Notes: generated by a model from the sequence alone, not told the origin. A stretch of 64,000 nucleotides of DNA from Xiphophorus maculatus (GCF_002775205.1 NC_036445.1:5476802-5540801); one strand, 5' to 3'. Positions 38,201 through 50,579 are shown, counted from the stretch's first letter. Program-made: numbers and translations.

Positions 38201-41200
38201 AGGAAACATGAAAAAAGAATTACCCTAATATGCATGTCTTGGAAGAAAATGAGAAGGGTTTGTCTAATCAGTTGGAATTCACCATTAGACAAGGGTGTAT
38301 ACATCTGAAAAGAAAAAAATACATGCAATCATTTTTGAAGAATAACTATGCATAATAAAATTATTTGTCAAACAGAGTTTTTCAACTCTTTAGATAAATT
38401 TTAAATGGCACTGAGAGATCAGGGCTTAGAATCTAAAATATTGGTTTAATCATCTTTAAGACATTTTGTACCTATTCTGGTGTTATGCTTAGGCTCATTT
38501 TTGTTAACTTCATCCCAGATGTCTTGAGATTTTGCTTCAATATTTTCGCGTGTTTTTTCCATGTGATTTCATGTATTTTGTGAAATGCACCAGTCCATTC
38601 AGCAGCAAAACACCCACGTAACAGGATGATGCTTTCCCTTTACTGTAAAGCAGGCTTGCCATTCTCAGCCCTTAAAGCTCCTCTATTTCCACCAAATATA
38701 ATAGTTGTCACTATGGGTAAATTTCAGTTTAAAAATACATCAGAAGAAGTGTCTAATTAGGTATTTGTTCCCAAGTTCACTTGCAAACTGCAATCTGGCT
38801 TTTTATCTTGGTTTTGGAGTAATAGCTAAGATGCTGAAAAGAAAATTATGTATCTTTTCATACAAAAACATCCACTTTTATATATTTGCATCTATATATT
38901 TTCCTATTTAAAAAATGTAGATACTTGTTTTAACAACATAAACATATGCACAACACATATAAGTCTCCAGTAAACAGCTAAAATCTCTTTCTCATGCTTT
39001 AAATGAAAAGGCCAAAAGAGAAAGCCCTTTTTGTTAATATGCTATCTTTTTTGCATCTAATTATGTCTTATGGCCACTATTCTAATATAAAGCTTTTTAT
39101 AAATTATGGTTTCTATTAAATGAAGGAGTACATTTTGTTAGCCATTTAGCTGCATTGTAGAGTTTTTAAAATCCTGCATTAGGAGAAGCAGTGAACCTTA
39201 ATGCATGACAAGCTCTGTGAGATTAACTTCATGCTAAAGAGCTAAATCTGCTGGCCAGTGGAGCATATCCCGTACTTTATCTTCTATCTTTTATAATAAT
39301 AATTAATACACCATTTGTGGCATACTCGTCTCCTGTACCTCTATGAGTTGCTGGTAAGTTTCATCGACCTGGCTCAAGATGCTAGGAGTATCTTTCACAA
39401 AGTCTTTGATCGCATCCATGTGGTTGAAGGAGACAAGCAGGATGTCCTTTGGGCGGGGACAGAGAAGAACCTGGTATTTGAAAGCCATTGTCATCAGGTC
39501 ATAGAGCTGTGGAGGAGAACACGGGACAACATCACCGTCTCCTCAAAAACACAATCTGTTTTTGCATAATAAACAGCAGAGGGAGCCACATATTAGTCGT
39601 GCAATTCAGTCTAGTCTAGCCAATAAAATACAAGTACAACAGTAGCACTCTAGCATAAATGTCTGACTGGAGTTTTAATCTGATGATGATGTGATGGATA
39701 CAGAGCCTTGAAAAAGTATTCACACTCCTTGAACTTTTTCATATTGTAACCATAAAGTTAAATGAAATTTTACTGGGTTTTTAGGTGAAGTGAGATGAAA
39801 ATGATAAAAAATATATATTATAAATAAATAGCTAAAAAGTAACCCAAACCCTTTGTCCAGCGATTCTGTCACTGATGAAAAAAAAAAACATCCCACAACA
39901 TGATGCTGCCACCATCATGTTTCATATCCATGAGAATGCTTGGTAGATGTGCAGTTTTTGGTTCCCAGAGCACATAGCATTTTGCATTAGGACCAAAACA
40001 TTTAGCCTTGGCATCATGTGACTAGAGTGAATGCTTCAATATGTTTTATGCATTCGTAAGAAGCTTCTGGGTTCTTTTTGCTCTCTTCCTCCCACTCTTT
40101 CATCAAGGCCAGATTCATAGAGTGGGAGACAAGCAGTCATAGTAGAAAATGCCAACATATTTTCCCATTTAAACAGTAGCTCCCTGCAGCTCCTGGATAG
40201 ATACAAAAGGCCTCTTGGCTGGTCCTTTAATTAACACACTCCTCGTTTGGCGTCTAGTTTTAGGTGGGCAGTTATTAACCATTGATCATTTTTCTTCCAA
40301 ATCATGATCATGATCTAATTCAATTTGATTTATCATATAAATTCACAATAAAATATGTTGAGGTTTGTAGATGTAAATTAAAAACATGTAGATAGGTTCA
40401 AGGTGCATGAGTATTAGACACTACATGTTACCATTATTGTAAATTAGATTAATATGATTCATTTCAAGGTCATGCGTGAATAAACAAAACTACACAGGGA
40501 AGTATTACCTTGTCCATGCTAGCTTGATTGAGTCTCATTATGGACGCATGGGCCAGCCTGTCAAACACAGTTCGTAGAGCCTTCTTGGAATAAAGCTCCT
40601 GTGGCTTAAAAAGCTCTTCCAGAAACTTTTTGTTGAACATGGTGGTGATGATGTCATTCATAACTGATCAGGCAAAGAAATACAACAGAAAGTTCAAACG
40701 GTATAAACACATTTTTCGAGAGAACTTTCAACAGTGGAAGCTGAGAAGCAGGCATTTTTGCACACTAAGCTAAAGGTTGGTCGATATGATTTTATCCAGC
40801 AGGACCTAAGAAAGCATTATAACTATGTTTGATAAGCGGTATCACGTATGTGTGTTGTTACGTTGTGTTTGATTTGATCTCTTTTTCCCCCTCAGAGCAC
40901 TGCAAGGCCTGATGTTGAGGTTAATCTGCTGGAATGTCCACTATTAGAAAAACTGTCTTAAAATTTTCCGTTAGTAAAAGACGGAACATTTTTCTATGAT
41001 GATTAATTAATCAAATGCATAATAAGGAGCACTGGGTTGGTGCTTTCTGTACCAGATCACATAAAAAAGCTAGAGTGTACCTAATTTCTCCAATAACTGC
41101 ATCTTCTTTTCATCAGTGAGTGAAGAACTCTAATCTACAATGTGACATTAACAATTTAATCAAACAGCTCTGTATTTAACAACCACACAGCAGCACAATC

Positions 41201-43378
41201 AAACTAAATGATCCAAATTATTATTATTTTTTTTTTTAAATGTACATGAACACTTGCCAAATATTAGTCAAGTTTAGGTCATTAATGGACATCCAGGTAA
41301 GTGTAAAAAGTTAAAGTTTCAAAATAGCTTAATTTTTTTCAAATCATATTAATGCAGTGGCTTGAAGTGCTTTTAATGACATATCACAGAAGGTGCTGGA
41401 ATAACAAACTGCATGGAGCATTAGGTAAAGGAGTGAAAAACCTCCACTATGCTTGTAAGTTGGAAACAAAAGCATCCAACTGTCTTCCCTCGCTTACAAC
41501 AAAGAGATATTTGGCTGGAATTGTGACTGATCATGAAAAGCACAGACATTTATGGGGTGAAACTAAAGCAGCAGCCCCCATCACACTTATTGCAGTAAAG
41601 CTGTTTAGAAACATTTGGTGGTGAGCTGCAATCTGTTACGCACTTGACAGCAGGCTGCTTGGCTGAGCAGATGATATCTGTTTGTTAAACTTCTGTTACT
41701 ACATGAAGGCATGAAACAAGGTATAATTTTCTGCGCAGTAAGCACTAATGATAACTAAATTCAGTCAATGTCTAGATCTGTATATTTACTTAAATTTATG
41801 GACATAAAAAAAAAATCAAAATGATGATTAAAGTAGGATTTCAACAACTGTATCATTGTTATATTGTTTTGACATTAGTAGGAATAACTGTTGTTATGTT
41901 AGACGATTTATAAATTTATCAAAAGCAATTAACACCCTGAATGCTCACATACACTTATTATACTTTGGTTATATGTATATGTATAACTGTTTTATAATTG
42001 TAAATAATGTAAATATCACCATACTGTATTGTACACTGCTGAGCTGACTTTAATCTCATTGTACATATATACAGTGATAAACAAATTATATTCTATTAAA
42101 CAGTTTAGTTTTGTGTAAATATTTAGATACTGTGGGATTATTAAACAAGGTCTTCATGAGAATCTGATATCAGCCCATGCCTTGTCCTGCTGAAAACAAA
42201 GGAAGACACCACCACAACGACATCCGTAGAAAGCAAAAGGAGTAGTTTTTGGATTAAATAAATACATTGTTATATGTAGTAAATTGGAATCTAAACGTCA
42301 ACATGGAGCTTTGTAACTTATAAACACTTTAAATTACAGTAATAGGATAAAACACTTATTTTAGCTACACAATGCAAGCTCATATAATGTTAAGTTTGTA
42401 CCAAGCATGCAATTTGAGTGACTCAGCCACTTATGTGACTAATAATCATTGAGAATTTCTGAACAATTTCTTTTTCAGGTCTCCGCTATAGGTGCATTTA
42501 ATAAATTACAATATAAATGAGACAATAATCTATTTCTGTAATTTAATTCAAAAACTGAAGCTCTTCTATAGATTCTTTACACACAGTGTGATTTGTTTCA
42601 AGTGTTTCTTTTTATTGATTTGAATTCTGTTTTCTGAAAATTTTAAAAACATAACTCTGTGTGTAATGAACAACTTCCCATTTCTGAGTCTAACTACTGA
42701 AATATATCCATTTTTGATGATATTTTGATTGATCATGATGCACATTTATTGTTCATCATATTCTATAGTTTAAACAGCGCATATAGTCCAGCTAGGCCAA
42801 AGCAGAGCAGAGCATCTAATGCAGAAGTGCACGTTTACACTGAATACCTCTCTTTCTGTCTTCCTCTATCCAGGCAGGTACAGTGGAAACTTTATGAACC
42901 AAGAGAAAATGCATTAAAAAACTTTATGATTTTAAAAATAGAATTTCAATTATCTCTAATGAAGTATAATTTCGCTGACATTATATAACAACATTTAATT
43001 ATAGGCAACAGAAGACAGTAAAATCTGTTCTGAACCCCCAATTCTTAAAAGATATTCTAAGGGGGAGCAAACTAATTAAACTATTTGATCCTATAACGTT
43101 AACTGCTCACTGTCTGATAATATATATATATTTGTATCACCTCAATTTAAAGGCACACTGACCATTTGATGAACAGGCAAATGACCTCCTCTTACTGCAT
43201 CATCTGCGTTTTATTGGAGCATAGTGACATTTGTGTTGTTAGCTGAATAGCTGCTTAGCTCGCTACCTTTCTTAGCTTTGTCAGCGGGTATATTCTGAGC
43301 ACGAAGCCGCTGGTCCAGGATGTACAGCATTTCTCCGCCGAGGTTGATAAAGAGCAGCGGTAGAGTCCTCGTAGACAT
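35233..43378 (-). CDS. oscp1: Organic solute carrier partner 1 (OSCP1/NOR1)
   Basis: Ten exons, 5' to 3': 43378-43267, 40663-40509, 39506-39339, 38304-38224, 38126-38023, 37721-37593, 37169-37100, 36930-36791, 36670-36607, 35352-35233. They join in phase to 380 aa, against 389 aa for human as I recall it, with the same exon number. The start is MSTRTLPLLFINLGGEMLY, matching the family N-terminus. The conserved N-terminal domain covers roughly residues 1-175 (YILDQRLRAQNIP, ELYSKKALRTV, LLCPRPKDILLV). The middle part has NGRFVLP and PGLIR. The tail ends in a short acidic block (TDEEEEEA) and KGDDLLAMMDGL. Mammalian OSCP1 is testis-enriched and linked to organic solute uptake and to cilia; its molecular role is unsettled. 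Intron 8 (35353-36606) and introns 2-3 hold Tc1 relics and clustered inverted repeats. Confidence 0.96.
35686..36025 (-). mobile_element. Tc1-like relic in oscp1 intron 9
   Basis: The plus strand reads GGATTTAGGTCTAAATTTTG, ACTGAGTCACTCTAACAAAT, GGGTTATGCTTAGGTTCACT and GATGTGCAGTGTCAGTTTTC, in the order found in non-autonomous Tc1-like copies of teleosts. It lies in the 35353-36606 intron, right beside the cluster of interlocked inverted repeats. Confidence 0.5.
36181..36214. repeat. Interlocked inverted repeats (A-B-A'-B'), oscp1 intron, copy 1
   Basis: A 36181-36188 pairs with 36195-36202 (8 bp). B 36184-36194 pairs with 36204-36214 (11 bp). Both are exact. Confidence 0.85.
36440..36470. 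repeat. Interlocked inverted repeats (A-B-A'-B'), oscp1 intron, copy 2
   Basis: A 36440-36447 pairs with 36454-36461 (8 bp). B 36444-36454 pairs with 36460-36470 (11 bp). Both are exact and unrelated in sequence to copy 1. Confidence 0.85.
36483..36538. repeat. Interlocked inverted repeats (A-B-A'-B'), oscp1 intron, copy 3
   Basis: A 36483-36490 pairs with 36505-36512 (8 bp). B 36491-36506 pairs with 36523-36538 (16 bp). Both are exact. It ends about 70 bases from the exon at 36607. Confidence 0.9.
38455..38690. mobile_element. Second Tc1-like relic in oscp1
   Basis: GGTGTTATGCTTAGGCTCAT, then AACTTCATCCCAGATGTCTT and AGCAAAACACCCACGTAACA, follows the same order as the relic at 35686-36025 but more decayed. 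It lies in the 38305-39338 intron. Confidence 0.35.
39695..40265 (-). mobile_element. Tc1-like transposon relic in oscp1 intron 2
   Basis: The left end is clear: CCTTGAAAAAGTATTCACAC, then CTTGAACTTTTTCATATTGT. The body includes GATGCTGCCACCATCATGTT, TCATCAAGGCCAGATTCATA and AAAAGGCCTCTTGGCTGGTC, which read as pieces of a Tc1-like transposase on the minus strand. The central and right parts are deleted or mutated, and no open frame remains. Confidence 0.65.
41930..42102 (+). mobile_element. LINE 3'-end relic in oscp1 intron 1
   Basis: The stretch resembles the untranslated 3' end of an L2-like element: GCTGAGCTGACTTTAATC, then CATTGTACATATATACAGTG, then a degenerate ATTCTATT tail. No coding part is attached. 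The similarity is weaker than for the copy at 27.6-27.9 kb. Confidence 0.35.
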
Positions 43379-43535
43379 GTTTGAATCTGACGACTTGAAT
43401 CTTCCTATCAAGCTAATTGCAGGACACCTCTAACTAGTTGCTATGAAGGGGTCTCTGTGTTTGGTAAAGCCGTTTCTGGTTGCCAGGCCACGAACAAAAG
43501 AGCCAATCACAGAGCAGTGACGAAAGCGCGTATGC
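43379..43535 (-). promoter_or_regulatory. oscp1: Probable oscp1 promoter
   Basis: A short CpG-enriched stretch lies just upstream of the oscp1 ATG, with a CCAAT box at 43503-43507. Two GTTGC-type half sites (GTTGCTATG near 43437 and GTTGCCAGG near 43480) resemble halves of RFX X-boxes, which would fit a ciliary gene. The motifs are short and unproven, and the transcription start was not located. Confidence 0.4.
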
Positions 43536-46440
43536 GTAAGACCCTCGTTGAACTAAGAGGGAGAATAAATTATATTTTTGATGCGACTTTAGTGGGAAAG
43601 AAAAGTCAGCACACCTTTTGCTTATAGTAGAAGGAATTGTGATATTACAAAATAATGTAAATTCGTTTACTTATGGTGCTTTTCAAAATATCAAATAAAC
43701 TCAACTGAATACGTTTCCAAAAATTAAATACAGACACGTTACCACATACGATGTATTTTTATCTTATCATACAAGTACTGACCATTATATAATTGTGTAG
43801 TACATAGAAAACGTCACAAATAAAAGTCTGTAACGTGAGGCATTTGTTTCTATTAAGCCCCCTTGACTCTTAAATTTCTAAACAAAAGCCTGTGAAGCCA
43901 ATTGCTTCCAGGTCTAGCCTAATCATTAAATAGAGCCCATCTGTGTGCGATTTAATCTCAGTATGAATACAACATCTCTCTGAAAGCCTCGAGGTTTATG
44001 AGAGAACATCAGTGAACAAACAGCACAATAAAGACCAAATACTGCTCCAGATATTTCAATGATAGGCTTGTAAAGAAGTTTACATCGGGGTAGGGTTTTA
44101 AACTGTGTCTCAAGCTTTGAATGCCTCACAGTGTATTTCTACTGGTAACTCCTGAATTCCTGCAATGACCTTCTGCTCAGATGGGAAAATCTGTAGACAT
44201 GACTAAACTTTGCCGGGCATTCAAACCTGGTAAAGAGAAAGCTGCTGTTAACACAAAGAAATTACAAGCCATGGGGACATGGCATTTGAAACCCCAATAA
44301 AGCCAGAAATAAAATGGGATTGTCGGCATCAAAGCATATTCATGTGCAGAAGTGGGCGAAGTGGGAGCAGATCAGAAATTTATTTGAGTAGCCTTTTGAA
44401 ACAAAAAAGAACTTCTAGGAATAATTGTATTGGAGCAATTTAAAAAAGTAGAAGTATAAAGCAGACTTTTTACTTCTACATGAGTTCATCTGCTGAACTT
44501 GTGCCATTTGGAGGTCATGTGAACATACAGTAAACAGTAGATTTTGTCACGGGAAGTGTTTTCAATGTTCTAAAGTAGATTACCTACTAGAAGTACTAAT
44601 TTCAAAGGTTTTATGTTGTGGAAAACTTAGATTTGGAAATGTCTAGTGCTTCTGCCTGAATTTGTCAGGTTGTATAATATGATTGATTATATGCAAGTTA
44701 AGTAATGGACTAGCAATAGTATTTGATTTAATGATGGTTTTCATAAGGAGTCTGATTTTGAAAATATTTGCACAATTCTGCTTTTGCCTTTACTGTTCTA
44801 TCAACATATGGCACGACATTCAGCAAGCTCCTGCAGGCAATGGACAATAACAAGCATCCTTTTCAAATGCTTATGATGTAATAATACAGTGCCTTCAGTC
44901 ACAAGCTTTTTCAGAACAGTTTCAACACAAAGTCCACAGCAGGATAGCTTTCCTTCCCACAGCCATCACTATCTACTATGACTCTTTGAAGAAACTTGGA
45001 TAGTTTGAAGTACTCCAAAAAATGTAATTTTCCTTTGACAGTAATTAAGTTATTTTATTACTTTGTTGAACTGAACAAACCAAAGGGGTTACGTGTCAAA
45101 CTATAAGTGTTCCTCTTTTTTAGATCCTAAATTAGCTGACATTTAACCACATGTTTTTGGTTCAATTTCAATAGGCAGTAGCCACACCTTGAGCACCCTG
45201 ACCTGTAGAATAAAGACATCTCTTAAACTGGACCCGTCTGACAACATGATGTAGCATAAAGGATCTTAAACATCAGTACATAATGCATGAATCTAAATAA
45301 AGTCAAACAGAGATGAGAAACATCCATGTATTAGCTGTAATGTGTAATTATGCACTGATTCAACAAAACACAGTTTGAGTTGGTATTTTTGCCTTTGTAT
45401 ATGGAATCATCATTTCAACACTGCTTTTCAAATTTGCTCTGGTTATTTTGACATATTTAGTTGAGTTCTATGATGAAAAACAAAAAGGTAAGAAGTGAGA
45501 AATACCTTTTTATCCAATTTTGTATATATCAAAACATTAATTGAATTTTTGTGCAATTATAGCTTGAAGATCATAAAATGTGATTAAAATAATCATGTGT
45601 GTGAATAGAGAAAACAATAAAATGACCAAAGCAAGAGATAGCTCTATACAGATACTTACCTTGCCAATTTCCATGGTCTACGTTTGATATTATGGTTTTA
45701 AAACACCATAAGAAGAATGATCTAAAACACTCTTTAAACAAACAGCTAAGCCCCAAACTGGAGTTATTTTCCTGTCAGATGACAATTCTGCATTGTTTAC
45801 CATTCACTGTAGGCCTTAATCTGAAAGGCCCAAACAGTTTCATCATCAGACATCAACAAATCACCCTAACTGAACCCAAGCCTATTGACAGGCTGCAGAT
45901 GATTAGGTGACATTGTGCTGCATTCATATTGCAACTAATCATGAGTTCAGATCTGTGGTTCACACACTAACAGAGACAAACTTTATCTTTATCAACACTC
46001 TGCAAGAGAACAACAGAAAGGTTTACAAGCAACTAAAAGGGAATACAAATAAGTTCATGTTGAATTTAAAATATAAGAAATTTAAATGCAGAATTGATTA
46101 TTGTTTTCAGTGTTGTTATCAAGTCAAATTAAGCTGCCCATATATATTTCAGAACAGGGGATGGAAATTCCTGATGTACAATTATTAAAGGAGAAACAAT
46201 ATCATTGTCCAGTTCATTAAGCCTTTTTCCTTGTGGTTGTATATTAAGGGATTCATTTGACATTTTGGAAGCAGATCAGAAATAGAACCCCTTATAAGCA
46301 GTTTGATTTTTAATAAAATATTCATACACCTTGTACATTTTGAGTCTTTCTCTAATTTTACATGATATTTAAATGATATTTAAATCATTTTAGACATGCA
46401 CATAAAATGTTTTTAGTAAAAGCATGCTATATACAAAAAT
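43536..46440. other. Intergenic region between oscp1 and the PLAC8-family gene
   Basis: It contains the Tc1 relic at 43605-44335 and otherwise featureless AT-rich sequence. Open frames near 45.7-46.2 kb have AT-driven composition and no recognisable domain. Confidence 0.5.
43605..44335 (+). mobile_element. Tc1-like transposon relic upstream of oscp1
   Basis: CCAATTGCTTCCAGGTCTAG, CGATTTAATCTCAGTATGAA, GAGAACATCAGTGAACAAAC and CAAGCTTTGAATGCCTCACA follow the leader and transposase start of the family. It begins about 70 bases beyond the presumed oscp1 promoter. The frame is broken. Confidence 0.55.
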
Positions 46441-46443
46441 GTG

Positions 46444-46449
46444 TTTAAT
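46444..46449 (-). terminator. Candidate polyadenylation signal of the PLAC8-family gene
   Basis: ATTAAA on the minus strand lies 58 bases past the stop codon. It is the common variant hexamer at a plausible distance, though AT-rich sequence makes chance matches frequent. Confidence 0.35.
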
Positions 46450-46506
46450 ATGAGCAGAACTACACTTATTTTACTGAATAGTAAGTGCAGTGCTTATAAA
46501 ATCATG

Positions 46507-47151
46507 TTACATTGAAACGTCTCCATTCCTGATGCGAATTTCTCGGGCCATCCTGCACAGTTCACAAAGTCCGCAGAAAAAAGTCATGAGGGCGTCGTTG
46601 CATACCGTCCCCTGTGGTTAAATAATGACAAGTAAAATTCACAATAGGGAACTTGAATGAAGAAATGCATGCAAGTTCAGTTCTCATGATCTTAGGGAAA
46701 GCACAGTATTTCATTTGTTTGTGAAATCTCTGCATTTCATAAGATCTAATTGCAAGAAATCTCCCTTTCATCACATGAGAGGAATTGATTGATTCTGTAC
46801 CTGGATGCCATACGTCAGTCTCATATGAGTCCTCATGGCAGTCATGCCTCCTGGCACACAACCCAGGCAGCAGTTTTCACCATACTTATTTGCAGTGTAG
46901 CAGCTTAGGCCAATTGGACAGAGGCAACCAAAAGCACCTGAAAACACATATTGAGACAGTTTAACCGACAAAATTATATATTTCTCACTCTTATAAACCA
47001 TATGCATAGGACATAAATAAATGATCTGATTGCACTCACAGATTAAGCAGTCACTAAAGCAGGAACACAAGCCTGTGCTCCACTCTCCAGTCTGGACATT
47101 CGTCCCATAGCCTCCCGCACCAGGTTGATTGGTGACCACTGGGTTTGACAT
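46507..47151 (-). CDS. PLAC8-family cysteine-rich protein, cornifelin-like
   Basis: Three coding exons, 47151-47040, 46937-46801 and 46611-46507, join in phase to a 117 aa protein beginning MSNPVVTNQPGAGGY and ending RNGDVSM. It has the single PLAC8 domain and no signal peptide. There are clustered cysteines (TGLCSCFSDCLIC, FGCLCPIGLSC, GENCCLGCVPGG), then RTHMRLTYGIQG, then FFCGLCELCRMAREIRIR. The PGG and MAREIRIR elements resemble cornifelin more than PLAC8/onzin, but teleosts have many copies of this family, so I give no symbol. In mammals cornifelin is a cornified-envelope component, and fish PLAC8/ponzin proteins have varied roles, so the function here is open. It sits between oscp1 and mrps15, where the human block has no PLAC8 gene. 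An acceptor eight bases before the ATG shows that an upstream untranslated exon exists. Confidence 0.9.
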
Positions 47152-47172
47152 TTGAACTGCTGAAGGAAAGTT

Positions 47173-47206
47173 TTATTTCACCCTGCAAAAATGAAGGGTG
47201 AAATAA
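47173..47206. repeat. Hairpin beside the PLAC8-gene acceptor
   Basis: TTATTTCACCCT (47173-47184) is the reverse complement of 47195-47206, with a 10-base loop. On the transcribed (minus) strand it lies 13-46 bases before the acceptor of the ATG exon, and its loop contains a decoy TTTTTGCAG acceptor. Confidence 0.8.
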
Positions 47207-47895
47207 GAGATGACCATGGATTACAAGACACAACATGCTTATGAAACATTGAAATATCATCAGAGTTGGGCTATTTGTAGAAAGCTATTCCAGTTAAACA
47301 TCTTACTGCTCAATAAAATACAGCAAATGTTAGTCGTAGGCCAGGAATCAGAATTTATTAATCTTTCAACAAATTAGAGTTGTTCAACAAAGTTTTCACA
47401 TATTTTCTAAATGCCAAAGAAACTAATCTGTGCAGTGGAGTAGCTCTGACCAATTGAGCAAATAATTTGATTTTTCCACAATTATACAGTCAAGTTAATT
47501 TATCTTATGTTAATACAGGCTTAACGTACAGTTTCAGGCAATCCTTCTAGAAACAACAGTGTTGTTCTTTTGACAAATATGCCCTTAAAATATACAGTAT
47601 GTTGTTGTTGTATATTTTATGTTCAGTAGTTCCAGAAGAACGCATAACCTTAACCTTGGTTTAAGTAACTATGCTTTTGTAACCAGACACGTAAATGTGA
47701 CCATAATGTGGAGGTACAACCACGAGGAAGTGAGGGAAAAAAGTATAAAGTTACATTAAATTGCATATGAAAGTTTTAGTCTGCATACAAAAATGCTGCT
47801 AATTGATTTGCAAGTCCCAGAATAAATAGTTTAATTAAATTGCTAGAGAATGGTTAAGTTAATTTGCTGACAGAGAGAGCGAACATGTCACTTAC

Positions 47896-48080
47896 CAGAA
47901 GTCTGAACTCCGTTTGATCAAACTGACAAGCTTCACACCACACAGGAAATTGTGACGAGCATGAGCTGTGAAACGCTGGTTTGCCAACAAACTGCTGTTT
48001 TCTGATGACAAAGATCTGTGGGGAATGCAAACTAGGACAGTTAATGACAACTGATGCTTTTCTAAGGCTTTTGCGGCTCA
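47896..48080 (-). other. Probable untranslated first exon of the PLAC8-family gene
   Basis: The ATG exon starts at 47159 after a good acceptor (CTTTCCTTCAG), so a 5' exon must lie upstream. The nearest convincing minus-strand donor is CTTCTG then GTAAGTGA at 47896/47895. The outer end is arbitrary because no promoter motif was recognised. Confidence 0.4.
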
Positions 48081-50440
48081 CTAGAAGATGAGCCCAGTTA
48101 AGACTGTAATTTTAAAAGCTTTTTTCCCCATAAAAGCACTGTTCAGTAAGTGAGTGTACTTGTGAGAACTGTTGAGAGCACACAGTATAGATGTAGATCT
48201 TAGTGAGACATACAGATCTTTTTCAGTGGGGGGAAAGTCTATAATCGGGGCGATGACTTTGAGTAGGCCTGTCTTCCTGCTTTAACATACCTGAGGACAG
48301 CTGAGGCAAGTGTTTGTTTTGGTTTCAGTCAGTGTTTGATGAGGAATGAGGAATGCAGTACAATAGGTGACATGCAGTTACCTGCAGGGATACAAGAGGG
48401 AGGGGCTGCATTTCAGTTTTTAATTCCTTTTTTTAATAGAGGAACCAAACACTGTTTATCACACATGACGCGTTCAAATGGCCTCATTTGTAAGGATTCT
48501 GTTAAATGAGGGTAAGGCTAATAACTCACATGTCTCACATGTTTTATTTCCCCCATTAGTTTCCTAATTAGCCCTGTTAGTGTGACTGTTCTGACTTCAA
48601 ATTATGCCTGTTACTTTCAACAATGTTCAGAACTGAAGAAGCTTTTTGGATAAGAGTTTAAACATCTTTAAGAAATAAGAAAAGTAGCACAGTTGCCCTT
48701 TACTTAAGTATGTAGGATTTACAAGGGAACAACAGCAGGAGGCAGGCTGAAGTTACAAGCTTTTGGTCTCATATTAGTTAAATATTTTTTATTACACTGT
48801 TGACAGCAGACAGAATCACTGTAATATTATACAATTTATCTGTCATGACATCCAGGCACATAAAATCATACATTTAAAACACCTTTATTTTGCTTATTTT
48901 AGGCTTTCAATGCATGAAACTCCCTGTAGATTGTATTGGCTCCAATTCAAATGGCGAGTTTTATTCAAGAAGAGAACTCAGCTATTATTCAAGACCTAAA
49001 TACAGTGTTTAAATTCTTTAATGACGAAGAAGAAATAAAAAATGACAGATAGATTACCTGTGCCAAAAAAGTAATTTATGCAATTAACATGTTTATGCTG
49101 CTTGAAAATAGGAAGAAAGGATTTCCCCTGACCCTTCAAAAACAGTCTCTCTGATAAAAACCATGTTAGACTTATTGAGTTTGACTGGTGTGGTATTGTC
49201 TTCATATAATGTTTGACAGCTACACAACTGTAGTGAAGTTACACCCTCAGAATTACCAACTGATTATTAGCAGAAACATGAGACCTTACACTGCATGGTT
49301 CTCTAATATGACATAGTCTGAAGGTATTCATTGGAGGAAACTGAAGGCTCATGCACGTGGGCAACATCATATCTGAATGTAACTGGATTTTTTGATTCAT
49401 AAAAGAGCTTTTGTTACAAAGGTTAATTCTCCACTCTTGTCAATTAACAAAACATTTTTAAAATTCAATACATATTTACTATAGTTGTTCATGTTTTATT
49501 TTTATTTTTTGCAGAACAAAGGTTGGTGGAAAAAGCTATAAAGGTAATTTCTGTTGCTAGGATGAAGTTACTTAGATTTAGGGAGCCCTACTCAGTCCTA
49601 TGTCTGTCTGACCGTGTGGAAAGCCCACATGCTCTTTAGACAGCAATGACTCTCATGATGCCTGCACGTCTGTATCCCTGGCAACACTCCCTTCCCGACT
49701 GTCCCAACATAGTTCTGACCAAACTGAGAAGTCACAGTGCCAAACTCACTGACACCCCATGTTTGTTTTGTTATATTTATCATTCAACTTGTCTCTTCTA
49801 ATATCTAATCTATACGCTTCAACAGCTTTTTCAGCAGTTTAGCTATCCTATTCAATCGACAAGCTTCACACAGTAAAAGTAACTCTTCTAATTTTTGTTG
49901 GGAATGTTGTAGAGTGATTTTATAGAAAGTTTCTTTTGTTTTTCACAATTTACATGTACTTTATTTGCCCAACCAAAAAAATAACTGGTGAGTGTGAGTG
50001 TTTAGTCATTAGTTTTAGTTAGTAATGTGTATATGTGCAAAAGGTTTAAATAATGTTTTATTATAAATCACTAGGCTTTAAGTTGAGATGCATTTTTAAA
50101 AAATGGAGGGAAACAGATAATGTAAAGCCATATCTTCTGGACAAGGAAGTGTCAAAGTTATTTGGAATTTAAAGCATAGCATAAAACAGACTTTATACCA
50201 GGAAATAGGTTGATATAAAATGACAGAGTGAAATATTGTTGACTGAGTTAAAACTGTATGATTGAAAACTTAGATAGAAGGCATAATCTGCAGGCTGGGG
50301 TTTTCTTGTTAAATTGAACCCCACTTTGTTTTCTCAGAATTAAAATTTTTTAGTAATCTAGATTCTCTGAAAATCTTTTCTAAACCAAAATCACCCTCTG
50401 GTGTTGTGAGTTGCACATGCCCAAAACAAAGATTTCTTTG
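48081..50440. other. Intergenic region between the PLAC8-family gene and mrps15
   Basis: About 2.3 kb upstream of the PLAC8-family gene and downstream of mrps15. It should include the promoter of the former, but I recognise no CpG cluster, TATA box or known element. A slightly GC-richer open frame at 49598-49783 has no family resemblance. Confidence 0.45.
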
Positions 50441-50444
50441 AAAA

Positions 50445-50450
50445 TTTATT
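50445..50450 (-). terminator. mrps15: mrps15 polyadenylation signal
   Basis: A canonical AATAAA on the minus strand (TTTATT on plus) lies about 130 bases past the stop codon, a normal distance for a short housekeeping 3' UTR. It is the first such hexamer downstream of the stop. Confidence 0.55.
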
Positions 50451-50579
50451 TCCAATAAGCTGATATTGTAAGACAAATAAAAGAACACTACATTGGAAAC
50501 AAAAAAAATGGGACATGAAAGTCTGAGATGAAACAATCAAGCAAAAGCCCCAAGTATTGAGAGCAGCCAGCTGTACAGA

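Noticed and set aside
41352-41624. 90-codon open frame in oscp1 intron 1
   Set aside because: Opposite strand to the gene, no family resemblance, no regulatory context.
49598-49783. Short GC-richer open frame between the PLAC8-family gene and mrps15
   Set aside because: Considered as an exon of a secreted protein, but no homologous motif and no convincing splice pair.
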